Assembly (NCBI GenBank): GCA_902802305.1
Contig: CADCLG010000018.1
Coordinates: 1 to 64,000, forward strand
Origin: an uncultured Spirochaetaceae bacterium
GTDB lineage: Bacteria; Spirochaetota; Spirochaetia; Treponematales; Treponemataceae
Direction of reading: 5' to 3'
DNA: 64,000 bases
Shown one piece after another: positions 35,381-44,040 of the stretch. The notes beneath the pieces are model-generated. The model was not told the DNA's origin. It made no database searches and was given only the letters and a program-made list of their open reading frames with translations. Position 1 is the stretch's first letter; each line of letters begins with the position of its first letter. The position numbers were made by a program, and so were the translations under genes.

Positions 35381-36977
35381 TGCTTTAACTTTTTATTTAC
35401 TAGCTGCTTTTTTCCTTTTAATGACACCTTCCTGTAAAAAAAACAGTAAGTCTTATCAGGAGCCTGTAACCTTCACTTTTTTTTCATCTGATTTGACTGG
35501 TCCCGAAGCTTTTGACAATCTTATTGCAAAAAAAATTACAGAAGAAACTGGAGTAAAGCTTGATTTTAAATATTCGACTTTAAATCAGACAGATGCAATT
35601 TTATTGATGATTGCAGATGATTCCTTTTCAGATTTTATTTATGCAAAGGGTGATTTGACTAAACTAATCGAAGCAAAAGCTGTAATTCCTCTTGACGACT
35701 ATATTGAAAAATACGGCCAGAATATGAAAAAGCTTTACGGGGATCAGATAGTAAGACTGAGAAATACAATAGAAGACCCGTCAATTTATTCAGTTGGAAC
35801 CTATGAAATAAGGACAAAAAAATATGAGATAAGCGGTAATATGCAGATTCAACATGCAGTTCTTAAGGAATTCGGTTATCCTAAAATTACTACTCTTGAA
35901 GATTACGAGAATATTCTTATTGCCTACATGAAAAAGTATCCAGAAATTAATGGGCATAAAACAATTGGTTACAGTATTTTTACCGACAGCTGGTACTGGT
36001 ATCTGACTCTTTCTAATCCTGGAAATTATGCAATTGGTTATCCAGATGACGGTCAGTGGATTGTAGATCAGGAGACTATGAAGGCTGTTTATAAATTTCT
36101 CCATCCCCAGATGAACCTTTATTATAAATGGCTGAATAAAATTTATCACGAAGGTTTATTAGATCCTGAAAGCTTTACCCAAAATTATGATTTATGGAAT
36201 TCTAAGGTAAAAGGAGGATATGTACTTGGAGTGACTTATCCTTTGTGGGGATTAAAAGACATAAAGACCGAAATGATTGATGAAGGGCTGGCTGAACGTA
36301 CTTTTGCATATCTTCCTGTCACAGCTTCAGAAAAATATAAAGACCCTTCTACAAAAGACTACGGTTTTTCAGGCGGTTGGGGAATTGCAATTTCAAAAAG
36401 CTGCAAGGATCCTGTCCGGGCATTTAAATTTCTTGACTGGATGTGTTCTGAGGAAGCTCAGATTCTAAACAACTGGGGAATAGAAGGAATGCATTATTAT
36501 TATGACAATCAAGGAATTAGAAGAAGCTATCCTTCAATAAACGAAAGTGACGGTGTTGGAAAATATACTTATCCTTTTCCTCAAGGAGGCAGTGGTTATA
36601 TAGATTCTACGGGAAATCCTCTTTCAAAAGAAACTAAAAGCAGTATTATTCAAAATTATAGTGATGTTGAAAAGGATACTCTTTATGCCTATGGCGCTGA
36701 ATTGTGGTCAGATTTATTTCCTTCATCAAGTGAGCTTGGAATTTCAAAGCACGGACAGGTTTGGCAATATCCATTAAGTTCAAATATGACCAGAATTCTT
36801 GAAGAAGCTGATGAATATGTAAAAAAATCCCTGATAAATATGATTATAGGAAGCTCTGATGACTTTGATAATTCATGGGAGCAAATGCAGCAAGGCTTAC
36901 ATAAAATCGGTGTCGACTGGGTTGGAGAGGAAGTTACAAATATGATAAAAATGAAAATGCAGCTCTGGCAGAATTAA
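35370..36977 (+). CDS. Extracellular solute-binding lipoprotein (LplA-like)
   Basis: Family 1-type ABC substrate-binding protein of ~535 residues. The signal peptide ends in a lipobox-like LMTPSC. The mature sequence has TGPEAFDNLIAKKITEETGV and later GGWGIAISKSCKDPVRAFKFLDWM, typical of LplA oligosaccharide-binding proteins. ATG 35370 has a GGGGA site 9 bases upstream; in-frame ATGs at 35337 and 35361 are possible. It overlaps the regulator gene by 11 bases. No permease or ATPase gene adjoins it, so it may serve as a ligand sensor for the kinase or supply a transporter elsewhere. Confidence 0.9.
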   Translation: MRINALTFYLLAAFFLLMTPSCKKNSKSYQEPVTFTFFSSDLTGPEAFDNLIAKKITEETGVKLDFKYSTLNQTDAILLMIADDSFSDFIYAKGDLTKLIEAKAVIPLDDYIEKYGQNMKKLYGDQIVRLRNTIEDPSIYSVGTYEIRTKKYEISGNMQIQHAVLKEFGYPKITTLEDYENILIAYMKKYPEINGHKTIGYSIFTDSWYWYLTLSNPGNYAIGYPDDGQWIVDQETMKAVYKFLHPQMNLYYKWLNKIYHEGLLDPESFTQNYDLWNSKVKGGYVLGVTYPLWGLKDIKTEMIDEGLAERTFAYLPVTASEKYKDPSTKDYGFSGGWGIAISKSCKDPVRAFKFLDWMCSEEAQILNNWGIEGMHYYYDNQGIRRSYPSINESDGVGKYTYPFPQGGSGYIDSTGNPLSKETKSSIIQNYSDVEKDTLYAYGAELWSDLFPSSSELGISKHGQVWQYPLSSNMTRILEEADEYVKKSLINMIIGSSDDFDNSWEQMQQGLHKIGVDWVGEEVTNMIKMKMQLWQN

Positions 36978-36984
36978 AATGAGT

Positions 36985-37599
36985 CTAATTTTCTGCAGGC
37001 TCTGAAGCTTCTGCTTCTTTTTTTGCTTTTTCTTCCTTTTTCAAAAGGACAACTCTTGTTCTCTTTAAGCGGTTTGTATTGTATCTAAGAATAAAAACCG
37101 GCAGCATATTTAAAATAAAATTAATAATGCAGGCTGGAAGAGGAATTACTAGACGGTATTCAGCAGGATAAAAAAACAAAAGAAAAAAGCCAAAAAAAGC
37201 ATCTGCAAGATGACACCAGTAACCGTAATTGTTTTCAAGGATAAATCTTTCAAGATAAGCAATATCCGGATTTGCCATGTTTTTTTTGCTGAAATTTGTG
37301 AACATGCCCAGTTCCCAAACCTTATCCTTCCATTTTTTTATTCCGATTTTTTCATAGAATTTACATTCCTTTTTAGAAGCATCATGGAATTTTACTTTAT
37401 AATCAAACCATTTTTCAGGAAGACAGCGACGAACTATTGTTGCAAAAATACCATCAATGGCAATAACTCCAACAGCGGCAAGAATTCCTGCAATAATAAC
37501 ATACTTAGTTGAATAACCAAAAACAGGCTTTCCAAAAATAAGATTTAAAAGAATAATTAAAAAATCTCCGCCGATGATGGAAACTAAATATAAAACCAT
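36985..37599 (-). CDS. Membrane protein resembling CrtO-type glycosyl-diaponeurosporenoate acyltransferase
   Basis: 204 residues with about four hydrophobic segments (near residues 2-22, 32-55, 130-145 and 150-172) and a Lys/Glu-rich tail. The central FYEKIGIKKWKDKVWELG block resembles the (Y)xKxxIKKWKD signature of CrtO-family acyltransferases, which acylate a glycosylated lipid. Homology is judged by motif only. It starts 3 bases after the PlsC-like acyltransferase stop and shares an operon with two glycosyltransferases, which supports a lipid or glycolipid modification role. Carotenoid synthesis itself is not indicated here. Confidence 0.6.
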   Translation of the reverse strand: MVLYLVSIIGGDFLIILLNLIFGKPVFGYSTKYVIIAGILAAVGVIAIDGIFATIVRRCLPEKWFDYKVKFHDASKKECKFYEKIGIKKWKDKVWELGMFTNFSKKNMANPDIAYLERFILENNYGYWCHLADAFFGFFLLFFYPAEYRLVIPLPACIINFILNMLPVFILRYNTNRLKRTRVVLLKKEEKAKKEAEASEPAEN

Positions 37600-37602
37600 T
37601 TT

Positions 37603-38463
37603 TTACTCCGTTTCTGGTAAATATTCCAGAGGAATGCCATAAACTTTTTCATAGCAATTCTTCCAAAGTTCAAAATTCTTTTCCTTCATAAATTCAATGT
37701 TTTCTTTTTCTGATTTTGATTTATCTGGATAAATTGCGGGGAAAAAGTGAAGGGTATATTCCTGGATAGGAAAACCATCTCCGCCCATCAAATCTGAATC
37801 CTGCATTGTTATAAAAATCGGAAGAATTGGAACCTCTGAATCATAAGCAAATTTAAATGCACCCTTTGTAAGCGGCCTTGGTTTTCTGTAATTCCACCAC
37901 ATTCCCTGTTCAGCATAAATAAGAACTTTTTCACCTCTTTTAAGAAGCACATCAAGTGAGTAGCGGAATTTTTTCATCGTAGAAAAATTTTTGCTGAGTG
38001 GAAGAGTGTTGCAGTGCCTGAAAAATAAGCCGTACAAGCCTGGAAAGTTTGTAAAATTACCTTCACGGATAACCTTGTATAATTCTCTGTTTTCTTTTTC
38101 AAGATAAGGAAGAACTGCATGATGAACAGCAAAATTATCAAAAGCGTTGAAATGATTACAGGTCAAAATGGCCCCTTGATTTTCAAGCTTTTCAAAATTT
38201 TCAATACCTTCAATTCCCTTGATAATCATCTGTTTGTTTTTTATCAAGTCGCGGATAAATTTTTTTGCTGTAATGTTTACGATTTTTGTAAGGATTCGGT
38301 TTATGAATTTTTCATTCAGATAATCAACCTTATCAGGTGTAAGCGGAATTGTTGGAGGGTCATCCTCTACATCTTTATTGAACCATCTTTTTCTTTCGTA
38401 TTCATCAATTCTATTAAGAACTGAAAGTCTTGTTTTGTCTTTCTCTACGTTTTGTGTACTCAT
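37603..38463 (-). CDS. PlsC-like 1-acylglycerol-3-phosphate O-acyltransferase
   Basis: 286 residues. The catalytic HX4D motif is visible as NHFNAFD (H104, D109), with an AEQGMWW block replacing the usual EGTRS substrate motif, and FAYDSEVPILPIFI downstream. It probably acylates lysophosphatidate or a related lipid acceptor. No membrane helix is obvious. Its ATG lies 50 bases inside the upstream GT8 gene. The nearest ribosome-like sequence (AAGGA) is about 13 bases away, so expression may depend on coupling. Confidence 0.82.
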   Translation of the reverse strand: MSTQNVEKDKTRLSVLNRIDEYERKRWFNKDVEDDPPTIPLTPDKVDYLNEKFINRILTKIVNITAKKFIRDLIKNKQMIIKGIEGIENFEKLENQGAILTCNHFNAFDNFAVHHAVLPYLEKENRELYKVIREGNFTNFPGLYGLFFRHCNTLPLSKNFSTMKKFRYSLDVLLKRGEKVLIYAEQGMWWNYRKPRPLTKGAFKFAYDSEVPILPIFITMQDSDLMGGDGFPIQEYTLHFFPAIYPDKSKSEKENIEFMKEKNFELWKNCYEKVYGIPLEYLPETE

Positions 38464-39508
38464 ATAAAATCTTATATCCTTGTGAAGTTAAGAATCTGCA
38501 AAGTGATTTTATGCCAGGCATGTGTCCAATAGAAGACAGACCCCGTCTGATATAATGCCTTTGATTTTCCCTTTCCATAGTCTTTTTATAGTTATAAGGG
38601 TCGTTAATATCCTCTATGGCAATATTTTTAAGACGCTCAAATTCTCTTTCATCTTTTGCTTTCTGCTCATCAGAGTAGGTTTTCAGCTGATTCAAAATAA
38701 AATCATAAAAATCAGTCTGATAAGCATACTGCCAGAAATATTCTTCATACATTATGTTTTCATAATGCCATGGCTTATAAGCAAGATTGTAATGAATAAT
38801 CTGCAAATCAACATTGTCAAAACCAGGAAAATCAAAAGCCATTTTGTTCCAACCAATATTAAGATAGCGGACTTTATCCTTACAGAGAACATTGAGGTAA
38901 TCTTCATCCTGAGTTACACGGAATTTAAAGCGTTCCATAAGATTAAAAAATCTCTGCTGAATATTATAAGCACGGAACATTTTTGCATTTATCAGGAGCA
39001 TTCCAGCATTGAAGGCATTTTTTAGTTTAACCCCCAGAACCTCTTCTGGATAACGGTCAAAAGGAGGAAACTGGCTGAAGGTCTGTTCATGCGCAGCTGC
39101 AACAAGATAATTTGAAATATTTGTATAATACAAATCCGAAATATCACCCAGAATGATTAAATCGCAGTCAAGATAAATAACCTTGTCATATTCAGGAAAC
39201 AAATCAGCGATAAAAAATCTGTAGTAAGTTTCAAGTGAATAATAATCACGCAGACAGAATTTGTCTTTTATTTCTGCAACTTGATTTGCAAGCGAAATAT
39301 ATTCTATTGAACTGTTTGGAGTAAGAACTTTATTGATTTTATCTTTGTAATCCGAATCAATATGAGATGTAAGAACGTGAATCTTATAAAAATAATCTGG
39401 AGAAGCGTTGGCAAGAAGTGATTTTAATGTAACTGCCAGATACGGCGCATAATTATTGTCTGAAGCAAAAAAAATAGGTATTTGCTGAACCTGCTTATTA
39501 AAAAACAT
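38414..39508 (-). CDS. Glycosyltransferase family 8 protein
   Basis: 364 residues. The GT8 fold begins with IPIFFASDNNYAPYLAVTLKSLL and carries the metal/nucleotide-sugar motif DCD at 114-116 in IYLDCDLI, and NAGMLLIN. GT8 enzymes transfer glucose or galactose residues with retention, as in LPS core or glycolipid synthesis. It overlaps the following acyltransferase gene by 50 bases. It has no ribosome site and a promoter immediately upstream. It is paralogous to the next GT8 gene. Confidence 0.9.
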   Translation of the reverse strand: MFFNKQVQQIPIFFASDNNYAPYLAVTLKSLLANASPDYFYKIHVLTSHIDSDYKDKINKVLTPNSSIEYISLANQVAEIKDKFCLRDYYSLETYYRFFIADLFPEYDKVIYLDCDLIILGDISDLYYTNISNYLVAAAHEQTFSQFPPFDRYPEEVLGVKLKNAFNAGMLLINAKMFRAYNIQQRFFNLMERFKFRVTQDEDYLNVLCKDKVRYLNIGWNKMAFDFPGFDNVDLQIIHYNLAYKPWHYENIMYEEYFWQYAYQTDFYDFILNQLKTYSDEQKAKDEREFERLKNIAIEDINDPYNYKKTMERENQRHYIRRGLSSIGHMPGIKSLCRFLTSQGYKILYEYTKRRERQNKTFSS

Positions 39509-39514
39509 ATTTAA

Positions 39515-39544
39515 ATCTTAGTTTAAATTATCTCTACTTGTCAA
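39515..39544 (-). promoter_or_regulatory. Promoter of the downstream GT8 gene (leaderless type)
   Basis: On the minus strand a perfect TTGACA (39544-39539), an 18-base spacer and TAAGAT (39520-39515). The GT8 ATG follows after 6 bases, placing the predicted transcription start on the start codon. Confidence 0.65.
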
Positions 39545-39612
39545 GTAAGGCTGGCAGCAGTCAAAAGTTATGTTATAGATGTTCTGAACCGCTACCAGCT
39601 GATTGTCTTGCT

Positions 39613-40632
39613 TTACTTAATCCTTCTAAATGACAGCAGGGTTTTTATATGGATGATTTTCTTTAATCGGTTAAGGATATTCTTTCCTTTTCCTCTTTCT
39701 CCATGGGTATTGAAATAATTGTTAGGATCGTTTGCATCTTCTTCAGCCATTTTCTGAAGATTAATCATTACTTCGTTATCCCTCTGCTTGCTCTCTTCGG
39801 AATAAGTATCACGCATATTCAAAAGATGCTCGTAAAAATCTGTTTTCTGGGCATATTTCCAGAAGTATTCCTCGTATTTAACATTTTTATACTTCCATGG
39901 ACGCCAGATAATTTTATAATGAACAAGCTTTAATTCATTTTCATCAAAGCTGTCATTCTGATAGGAAGTTTTGTTCCAGCCCAGGGGAAGCCATTTAACA
40001 TGTCCTTTACAGAGAACGTTAAGATAGTCTTCATCCTGAACAACCCGGAAAGTATATCTGTTCAATAAATCGACAAATTTTTCTGCCATGAACTTTTCGC
40101 GGAATTTCTGACAATTTATAAGAAGAATACCGGCATTAAAATATTCATTTCTATTAATTCCGTCATTTTTTTCAACATAATTACCAAAAACATCGTAAGT
40201 GAGCATTACTTCTTCCTGTACCGCTGCTACATAGTCACGGTGAAGGCTGGTATTATAAAGCTCAGCAACGTCTTTAAGTACTACAATGTCGCAGTCAAGA
40301 TACAAAACTTTTTTATATTGAGGAAAAAGATTTGGAATAAAAATGCGATAGTAGGTTTCTTTTGAATAATAATCCCTTAAATGGAACAAATCTGTAAGCT
40401 TATCCAGCTCTTTTGCAAGAGATACAAATTTGATTGATGAATTTGAAGTTTTTAATTTCAAAATCCGATCGATATTTTCCTGTTTCAGGCTGGTTGTTAA
40501 AATATATATCTTATAATAATTTTCTTCTGAACCGTTGTCCAACAAGGATGCGAGAGCTACAGCAAGTAAAGGAATGTAATTATCATCTGTAGCAAAACAG
40601 ATTGGAATTACGTTTTTCTTTTGTTTCTTCAT
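39613..40632 (-). CDS. Glycosyltransferase family 8 protein
   Basis: 339 residues, paralogue of the GT8 protein next door. It has ICFATDDNYIPLLAVALASLL at the N-terminus, DCD at 113-115 in YLDCDIV, and NAGILLINCQKF. The C-terminus is basic, which may hold it at the membrane surface. There is no ribosome site before the ATG. A 104-base gap containing a second promoter separates it from the other GT8 gene, so the two can be expressed independently. Confidence 0.9.
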   Translation of the reverse strand: MKKQKKNVIPICFATDDNYIPLLAVALASLLDNGSEENYYKIYILTTSLKQENIDRILKLKTSNSSIKFVSLAKELDKLTDLFHLRDYYSKETYYRIFIPNLFPQYKKVLYLDCDIVVLKDVAELYNTSLHRDYVAAVQEEVMLTYDVFGNYVEKNDGINRNEYFNAGILLINCQKFREKFMAEKFVDLLNRYTFRVVQDEDYLNVLCKGHVKWLPLGWNKTSYQNDSFDENELKLVHYKIIWRPWKYKNVKYEEYFWKYAQKTDFYEHLLNMRDTYSEESKQRDNEVMINLQKMAEEDANDPNNYFNTHGERGKGKNILNRLKKIIHIKTLLSFRRIK

Positions 40633-40641
40633 AATTCTAAT

Positions 40642-40670
40642 ATTTTATCATAAAAATATTGCTTTTTCAA
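40642..40670 (-). promoter_or_regulatory. Promoter of the upstream GT8 gene (leaderless type)
   Basis: On the minus strand TTGAAA (40670-40665), a 17-base spacer and TAAAAT (40647-40642). The ATG is 9 bases after the -10, so the predicted leader is only about 0-3 bases. It shares the 186-base gap with the divergent ileS promoter; nothing else was recognised in that gap. Confidence 0.7.
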
Positions 40671-40751
40671 GATGTCAGAATAGGGGAAAAGTTTTATAAT
40701 AAAATATTATATTTTACCTTTCATGCTTTATTCTTTCACCCTTATTGTCTA

Positions 40752-40780
40752 TTGTTTAAAGTAAAAAAATATGTCATAAT
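40752..40780 (+). promoter_or_regulatory. Promoter of ileS
   Basis: TTGTTT (40752-40757), a 17-base spacer and CATAAT (40775-40780). The ileS ATG is at 40819 with TTGAGG about 10 bases upstream. No T-box-like or other leader structure was seen. Confidence 0.6.
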
Positions 40781-40818
40781 ATTGCAATTAAATTTATTAA
40801 TATTGAGGTTACTTAATA

Positions 40819-43800
40819 ATGAGTTTTAAACCGGTTGATCCAAAAGTTGACTTCCCAAAAGAGGAAGAGGAAGTTTTAAAATTCTGGCAGGATAATGACA
40901 TCTTTAAAAAGTCAGTTAGCCAGAGAGAAGGGGCAGAGGACTTTGTTTTTTATGATGGCCCTCCGTTTGCTACAGGTCTCCCACACTTCGGACATTTTAT
41001 TCCATCAACCATTAAAGATATTATTCCACGATATCAAACAATGAAAGGAAAACGTGTTGACCGCCGTTTCGGTTGGGATTGTCACGGTCTTCCTGTTGAA
41101 AACCTGATTGAAAAAGAGCTTGGATTAAACTCTAAGCACGAAATTGAAGCTTTGGGTATCGATAAGTTTAATGATGCCTGTCGCGCTTCCGTTCTTAAAT
41201 ACACTTCTGAATGGCGTACAACCATTACCCGTATGGGTCGCTGGGTTGATTTTGACAACGACTACAAGACAATGAATCCCGAATATATGGAATCTATCTG
41301 GTGGGTTGCAAAATCTCTCTGGGATAAGGGACTTATTTATGAAGGAAAATATATTCTTCCATATTGTCCACGCTGTTCTACAGTTCTTTCTACCCACGAG
41401 CTTGCACAGGGCTATAAGGATGTTCAGGACCAGACTGTAACTGTTCGCTTTAAGATTACTAAGGCTCCGGCAGGTGTAAACGACCCTGACATGGCAAATG
41501 GAAAAACTTACTTCCTTGCCTGGACAACAACTCCTTGGACTCTTCCAAGCAACCTTGGCCTTTGTATGGGTCCTGATATCGACTACGTAAAGATTCTTGA
41601 TAAGGAAAGCGGCGACTACTACATTTTTGCTGAAGCCCGCCTTTCTGCTTACTACAAAAACGAAGCCGATTACGAAATTATTTATCTCCATAAGGGTGCT
41701 GATTTTATAGATGCTGAATATGAACCACTTTTCCCATACTTTGCAAATCTTAAAGATCCAAAAGCCTGTGAAGAAATGAGCGGTCAGAAGTGCGAAAAGG
41801 GTGCTTTCCGTATGTTCAATGCAGATTATGTTTCTACAGAGGACGGTACAGGTATCGTTCATATAGCTCCTGCCTTTGGTGAAGAAGATAATAAGGTTTT
41901 CAAGGGTTCTGGAGTTCCAAATGTTGAGCCAATAGATGCCGAATGTAAGTTTACAAAAGAAGTTTCTGATTATCAGGGACTCTTTGTAAAGGACGCTGAT
42001 AAAGAAATAATGAAACGCCTCAAGGAAGAAGGAAAGCTTGTAAAGCGTGATTCTATCGTTCACTCATATCCTCACTGCTGGCGTTGTGGTTCTCCACTCA
42101 TTTATCGTGGAATCGGTTCCTGGTTTGTAAAAGTTGCAGATTACCACGATGTACTTCTTCGTGCAAACAGCAAAATAAACTGGCAGCCAAGTCATATTAA
42201 GGAAGGCCGTTTTGGAAAATGGCTTGCTGGTGCACGTGACTGGGCTGTAAGCCGTAATCGCTATTGGGGTAACCCGATTCCTATCTGGCGTTGTGATGAC
42301 CCGGACTGTAAGCACACTCTTTGTGTAGGAAGCCGTCAGGAGCTTAAAGACCTTAGTGGAACATATCCTGAAGATTTACACAAACAGTATGTAGATAAAA
42401 TTACCTTCAAGTGTCCAAAATGCGGAAAGGGCACAATGCACCGTATTCCGGAAGTATTTGACTGCTGGTTTGAATCAGGTTCAATGCCTTACGCTCAGGT
42501 ACATTATCCGTTTGAAAATAAAGAGAAGTTCGAAAAGAACTTCCCTGCAAACTTTATCTCAGAAGGTCTGGACCAGACCCGCGGATGGTTCTATACACTT
42601 ACAGTTCTTGCGGCTCAGCTTTTCGATAAGCCTGCCTTTGAAAACTGTATTGTAAACGGAATCGTACTCGCAGAAGACGGACGCAAGATGTCTAAGTCAC
42701 TGCGAAACTACACAGACCCTGTTGAAGCAATCAATAAGTTTGGTGCAGATGCAATCCGTCTCTTCCTTATGCATTCAGCTGTAGTAAAGGCAGACGAAAT
42801 CCGCTACTCAGATGCAGGTGTACGAGATGTTCTTAAGTCTATAATCATTCCTTGGTGGAACTCTTATTCTTTCTTTGTAACTTATGCAAATATTGATAAA
42901 ATTACCCCAACAGGTCATCTTTTTGATGATAAATTGCCTTCAAATCCTCTGGATGCATGGCTTCTTTCAATTACTCAAAAGCTTATAAAAGACGTTTCTC
43001 AATCTCTTGATAATTATGATTTATCAGGTGCAATTGACCCAATTGTTAAGTTTATTGATGAACTCAACAACTGGTACATTCGCCGAAGCCGCCGCCGTTT
43101 CTGGAAATCAGAAAATGATGCAGATAAGACAGAAGCTTATGAAGCGCTTTATATTGCCTTAAAGACTCTTGCAAAGGTTGCTGCTCCATTTGTTCCATTT
43201 ATAACAGAAGAAATGTACTTGAACCTCAGAACCAGCGAAGACAAAATCTCAGTTCATCTCTGTGATTATCCTCTTCCAAATCCTGCATGGACAGATGAAA
43301 AACTTGAGTTCAAGATGGCAACCGTTCAGAAGGCTGTTTCTATGGGACACAGCTTGAGAAATACCTTTAATCTTAAAAACCGCCAGCCTTTAACAAGTGT
43401 TGCCCTTGTAACCCGAAATCCTGAAGAAAAAACAGTTCTTGCAGAAATGGAAGACTGTATTCGCGAGGAGCTCAACGTTAAAAAAGTTATTTTCCATGAA
43501 CGAGAAGATGAGCTTGTTGAGTACAAGGCAAAGGCAAACTTTAAAGTTTTAGGAAAAGAACTTGGTTCATCCATGAAAGCCGCTGCAAATATTATTGCCG
43601 CCCTTACTTCTGAACAGATTCAGTCAATTCTTGATGGAACGAAACTTACTATCGAAGTAGACGGAAAATCTGTTGAGCTTGATACAGAAAAAGTTCTTGT
43701 TGAACGTCTCGAAAAAGATGAGCTTAAAGTTCTTAATGACGGAACTTTAACAGTTGGTCTTGATTCTAAAATTACGGACGAACTCAAAAAAGAAGGATAT

Positions 43801-44040
43801 GTTCGTGATTTAATCCGCGGTATCCAGAATCAGAGAAAAGAAGCTGGCTTTAATGTAACTGATAGAATTAAGCTTACTCTATCTGGAACACAGGTTCTTA
43901 ACGAGGCCTATAAAATGTTCTCAGATTTTATCATGAATGAGACATTAACACTTGATATTAAGTGGGAAAATGAACTGAATGGTGGTATAATTGTAGAAGC
44001 TGATGATCAGTCATGGAGTTTCTTAATTGAAAAAGCTTAA
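40819..44040 (+). CDS. ileS: Isoleucyl-tRNA synthetase, eukaryotic-like (type 2) form
   Basis: Class I synthetase that charges tRNA-Ile, with a CP1 editing domain. The HIGH motif is HFGH at 56-59 within DGPPFATGLPHFGH, which matches eukaryotic enzymes. KMSKS is at 623-627. CxxC pairs occur in CPRC, CWRCG and CPKCG. At 1073 residues it is longer than the typical ~930-residue bacterial type and has the extended C-terminal domain of the eukaryotic-like class. Such forms are known in spirochaetes and are often associated with mupirocin insensitivity; that property is not shown here. It overlaps the next lipoprotein gene by 14 bases. Confidence 0.96.
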   Translation: MSFKPVDPKVDFPKEEEEVLKFWQDNDIFKKSVSQREGAEDFVFYDGPPFATGLPHFGHFIPSTIKDIIPRYQTMKGKRVDRRFGWDCHGLPVENLIEKELGLNSKHEIEALGIDKFNDACRASVLKYTSEWRTTITRMGRWVDFDNDYKTMNPEYMESIWWVAKSLWDKGLIYEGKYILPYCPRCSTVLSTHELAQGYKDVQDQTVTVRFKITKAPAGVNDPDMANGKTYFLAWTTTPWTLPSNLGLCMGPDIDYVKILDKESGDYYIFAEARLSAYYKNEADYEIIYLHKGADFIDAEYEPLFPYFANLKDPKACEEMSGQKCEKGAFRMFNADYVSTEDGTGIVHIAPAFGEEDNKVFKGSGVPNVEPIDAECKFTKEVSDYQGLFVKDADKEIMKRLKEEGKLVKRDSIVHSYPHCWRCGSPLIYRGIGSWFVKVADYHDVLLRANSKINWQPSHIKEGRFGKWLAGARDWAVSRNRYWGNPIPIWRCDDPDCKHTLCVGSRQELKDLSGTYPEDLHKQYVDKITFKCPKCGKGTMHRIPEVFDCWFESGSMPYAQVHYPFENKEKFEKNFPANFISEGLDQTRGWFYTLTVLAAQLFDKPAFENCIVNGIVLAEDGRKMSKSLRNYTDPVEAINKFGADAIRLFLMHSAVVKADEIRYSDAGVRDVLKSIIIPWWNSYSFFVTYANIDKITPTGHLFDDKLPSNPLDAWLLSITQKLIKDVSQSLDNYDLSGAIDPIVKFIDELNNWYIRRSRRRFWKSENDADKTEAYEALYIALKTLAKVAAPFVPFITEEMYLNLRTSEDKISVHLCDYPLPNPAWTDEKLEFKMATVQKAVSMGHSLRNTFNLKNRQPLTSVALVTRNPEEKTVLAEMEDCIREELNVKKVIFHEREDELVEYKAKANFKVLGKELGSSMKAAANIIAALTSEQIQSILDGTKLTIEVDGKSVELDTEKVLVERLEKDELKVLNDGTLTVGLDSKITDELKKEGYVRDLIRGIQNQRKEAGFNVTDRIKLTLSGTQVLNEAYKMFSDFIMNETLTLDIKWENELNGGIIVEADDQSWSFLIEKA

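Noticed and set aside
36978..36984. Hairpin-like GCAGAA...TTCTGC around the SBP and CrtO-like convergent stops as a bidirectional terminator
   Set aside because: The stem is short and interrupted, and there is no proper T-run on either side.
40633..40818. Possible T-box or riboswitch leader before ileS
   Set aside because: No specifier-loop, T-box sequence or terminator hairpin is visible; only two divergent promoters were found.
41125..42063. 312-codon minus-strand frame inside ileS
   Set aside because: Fully covered by the strongly conserved ileS coding sequence; composition and start context do not support a gene.
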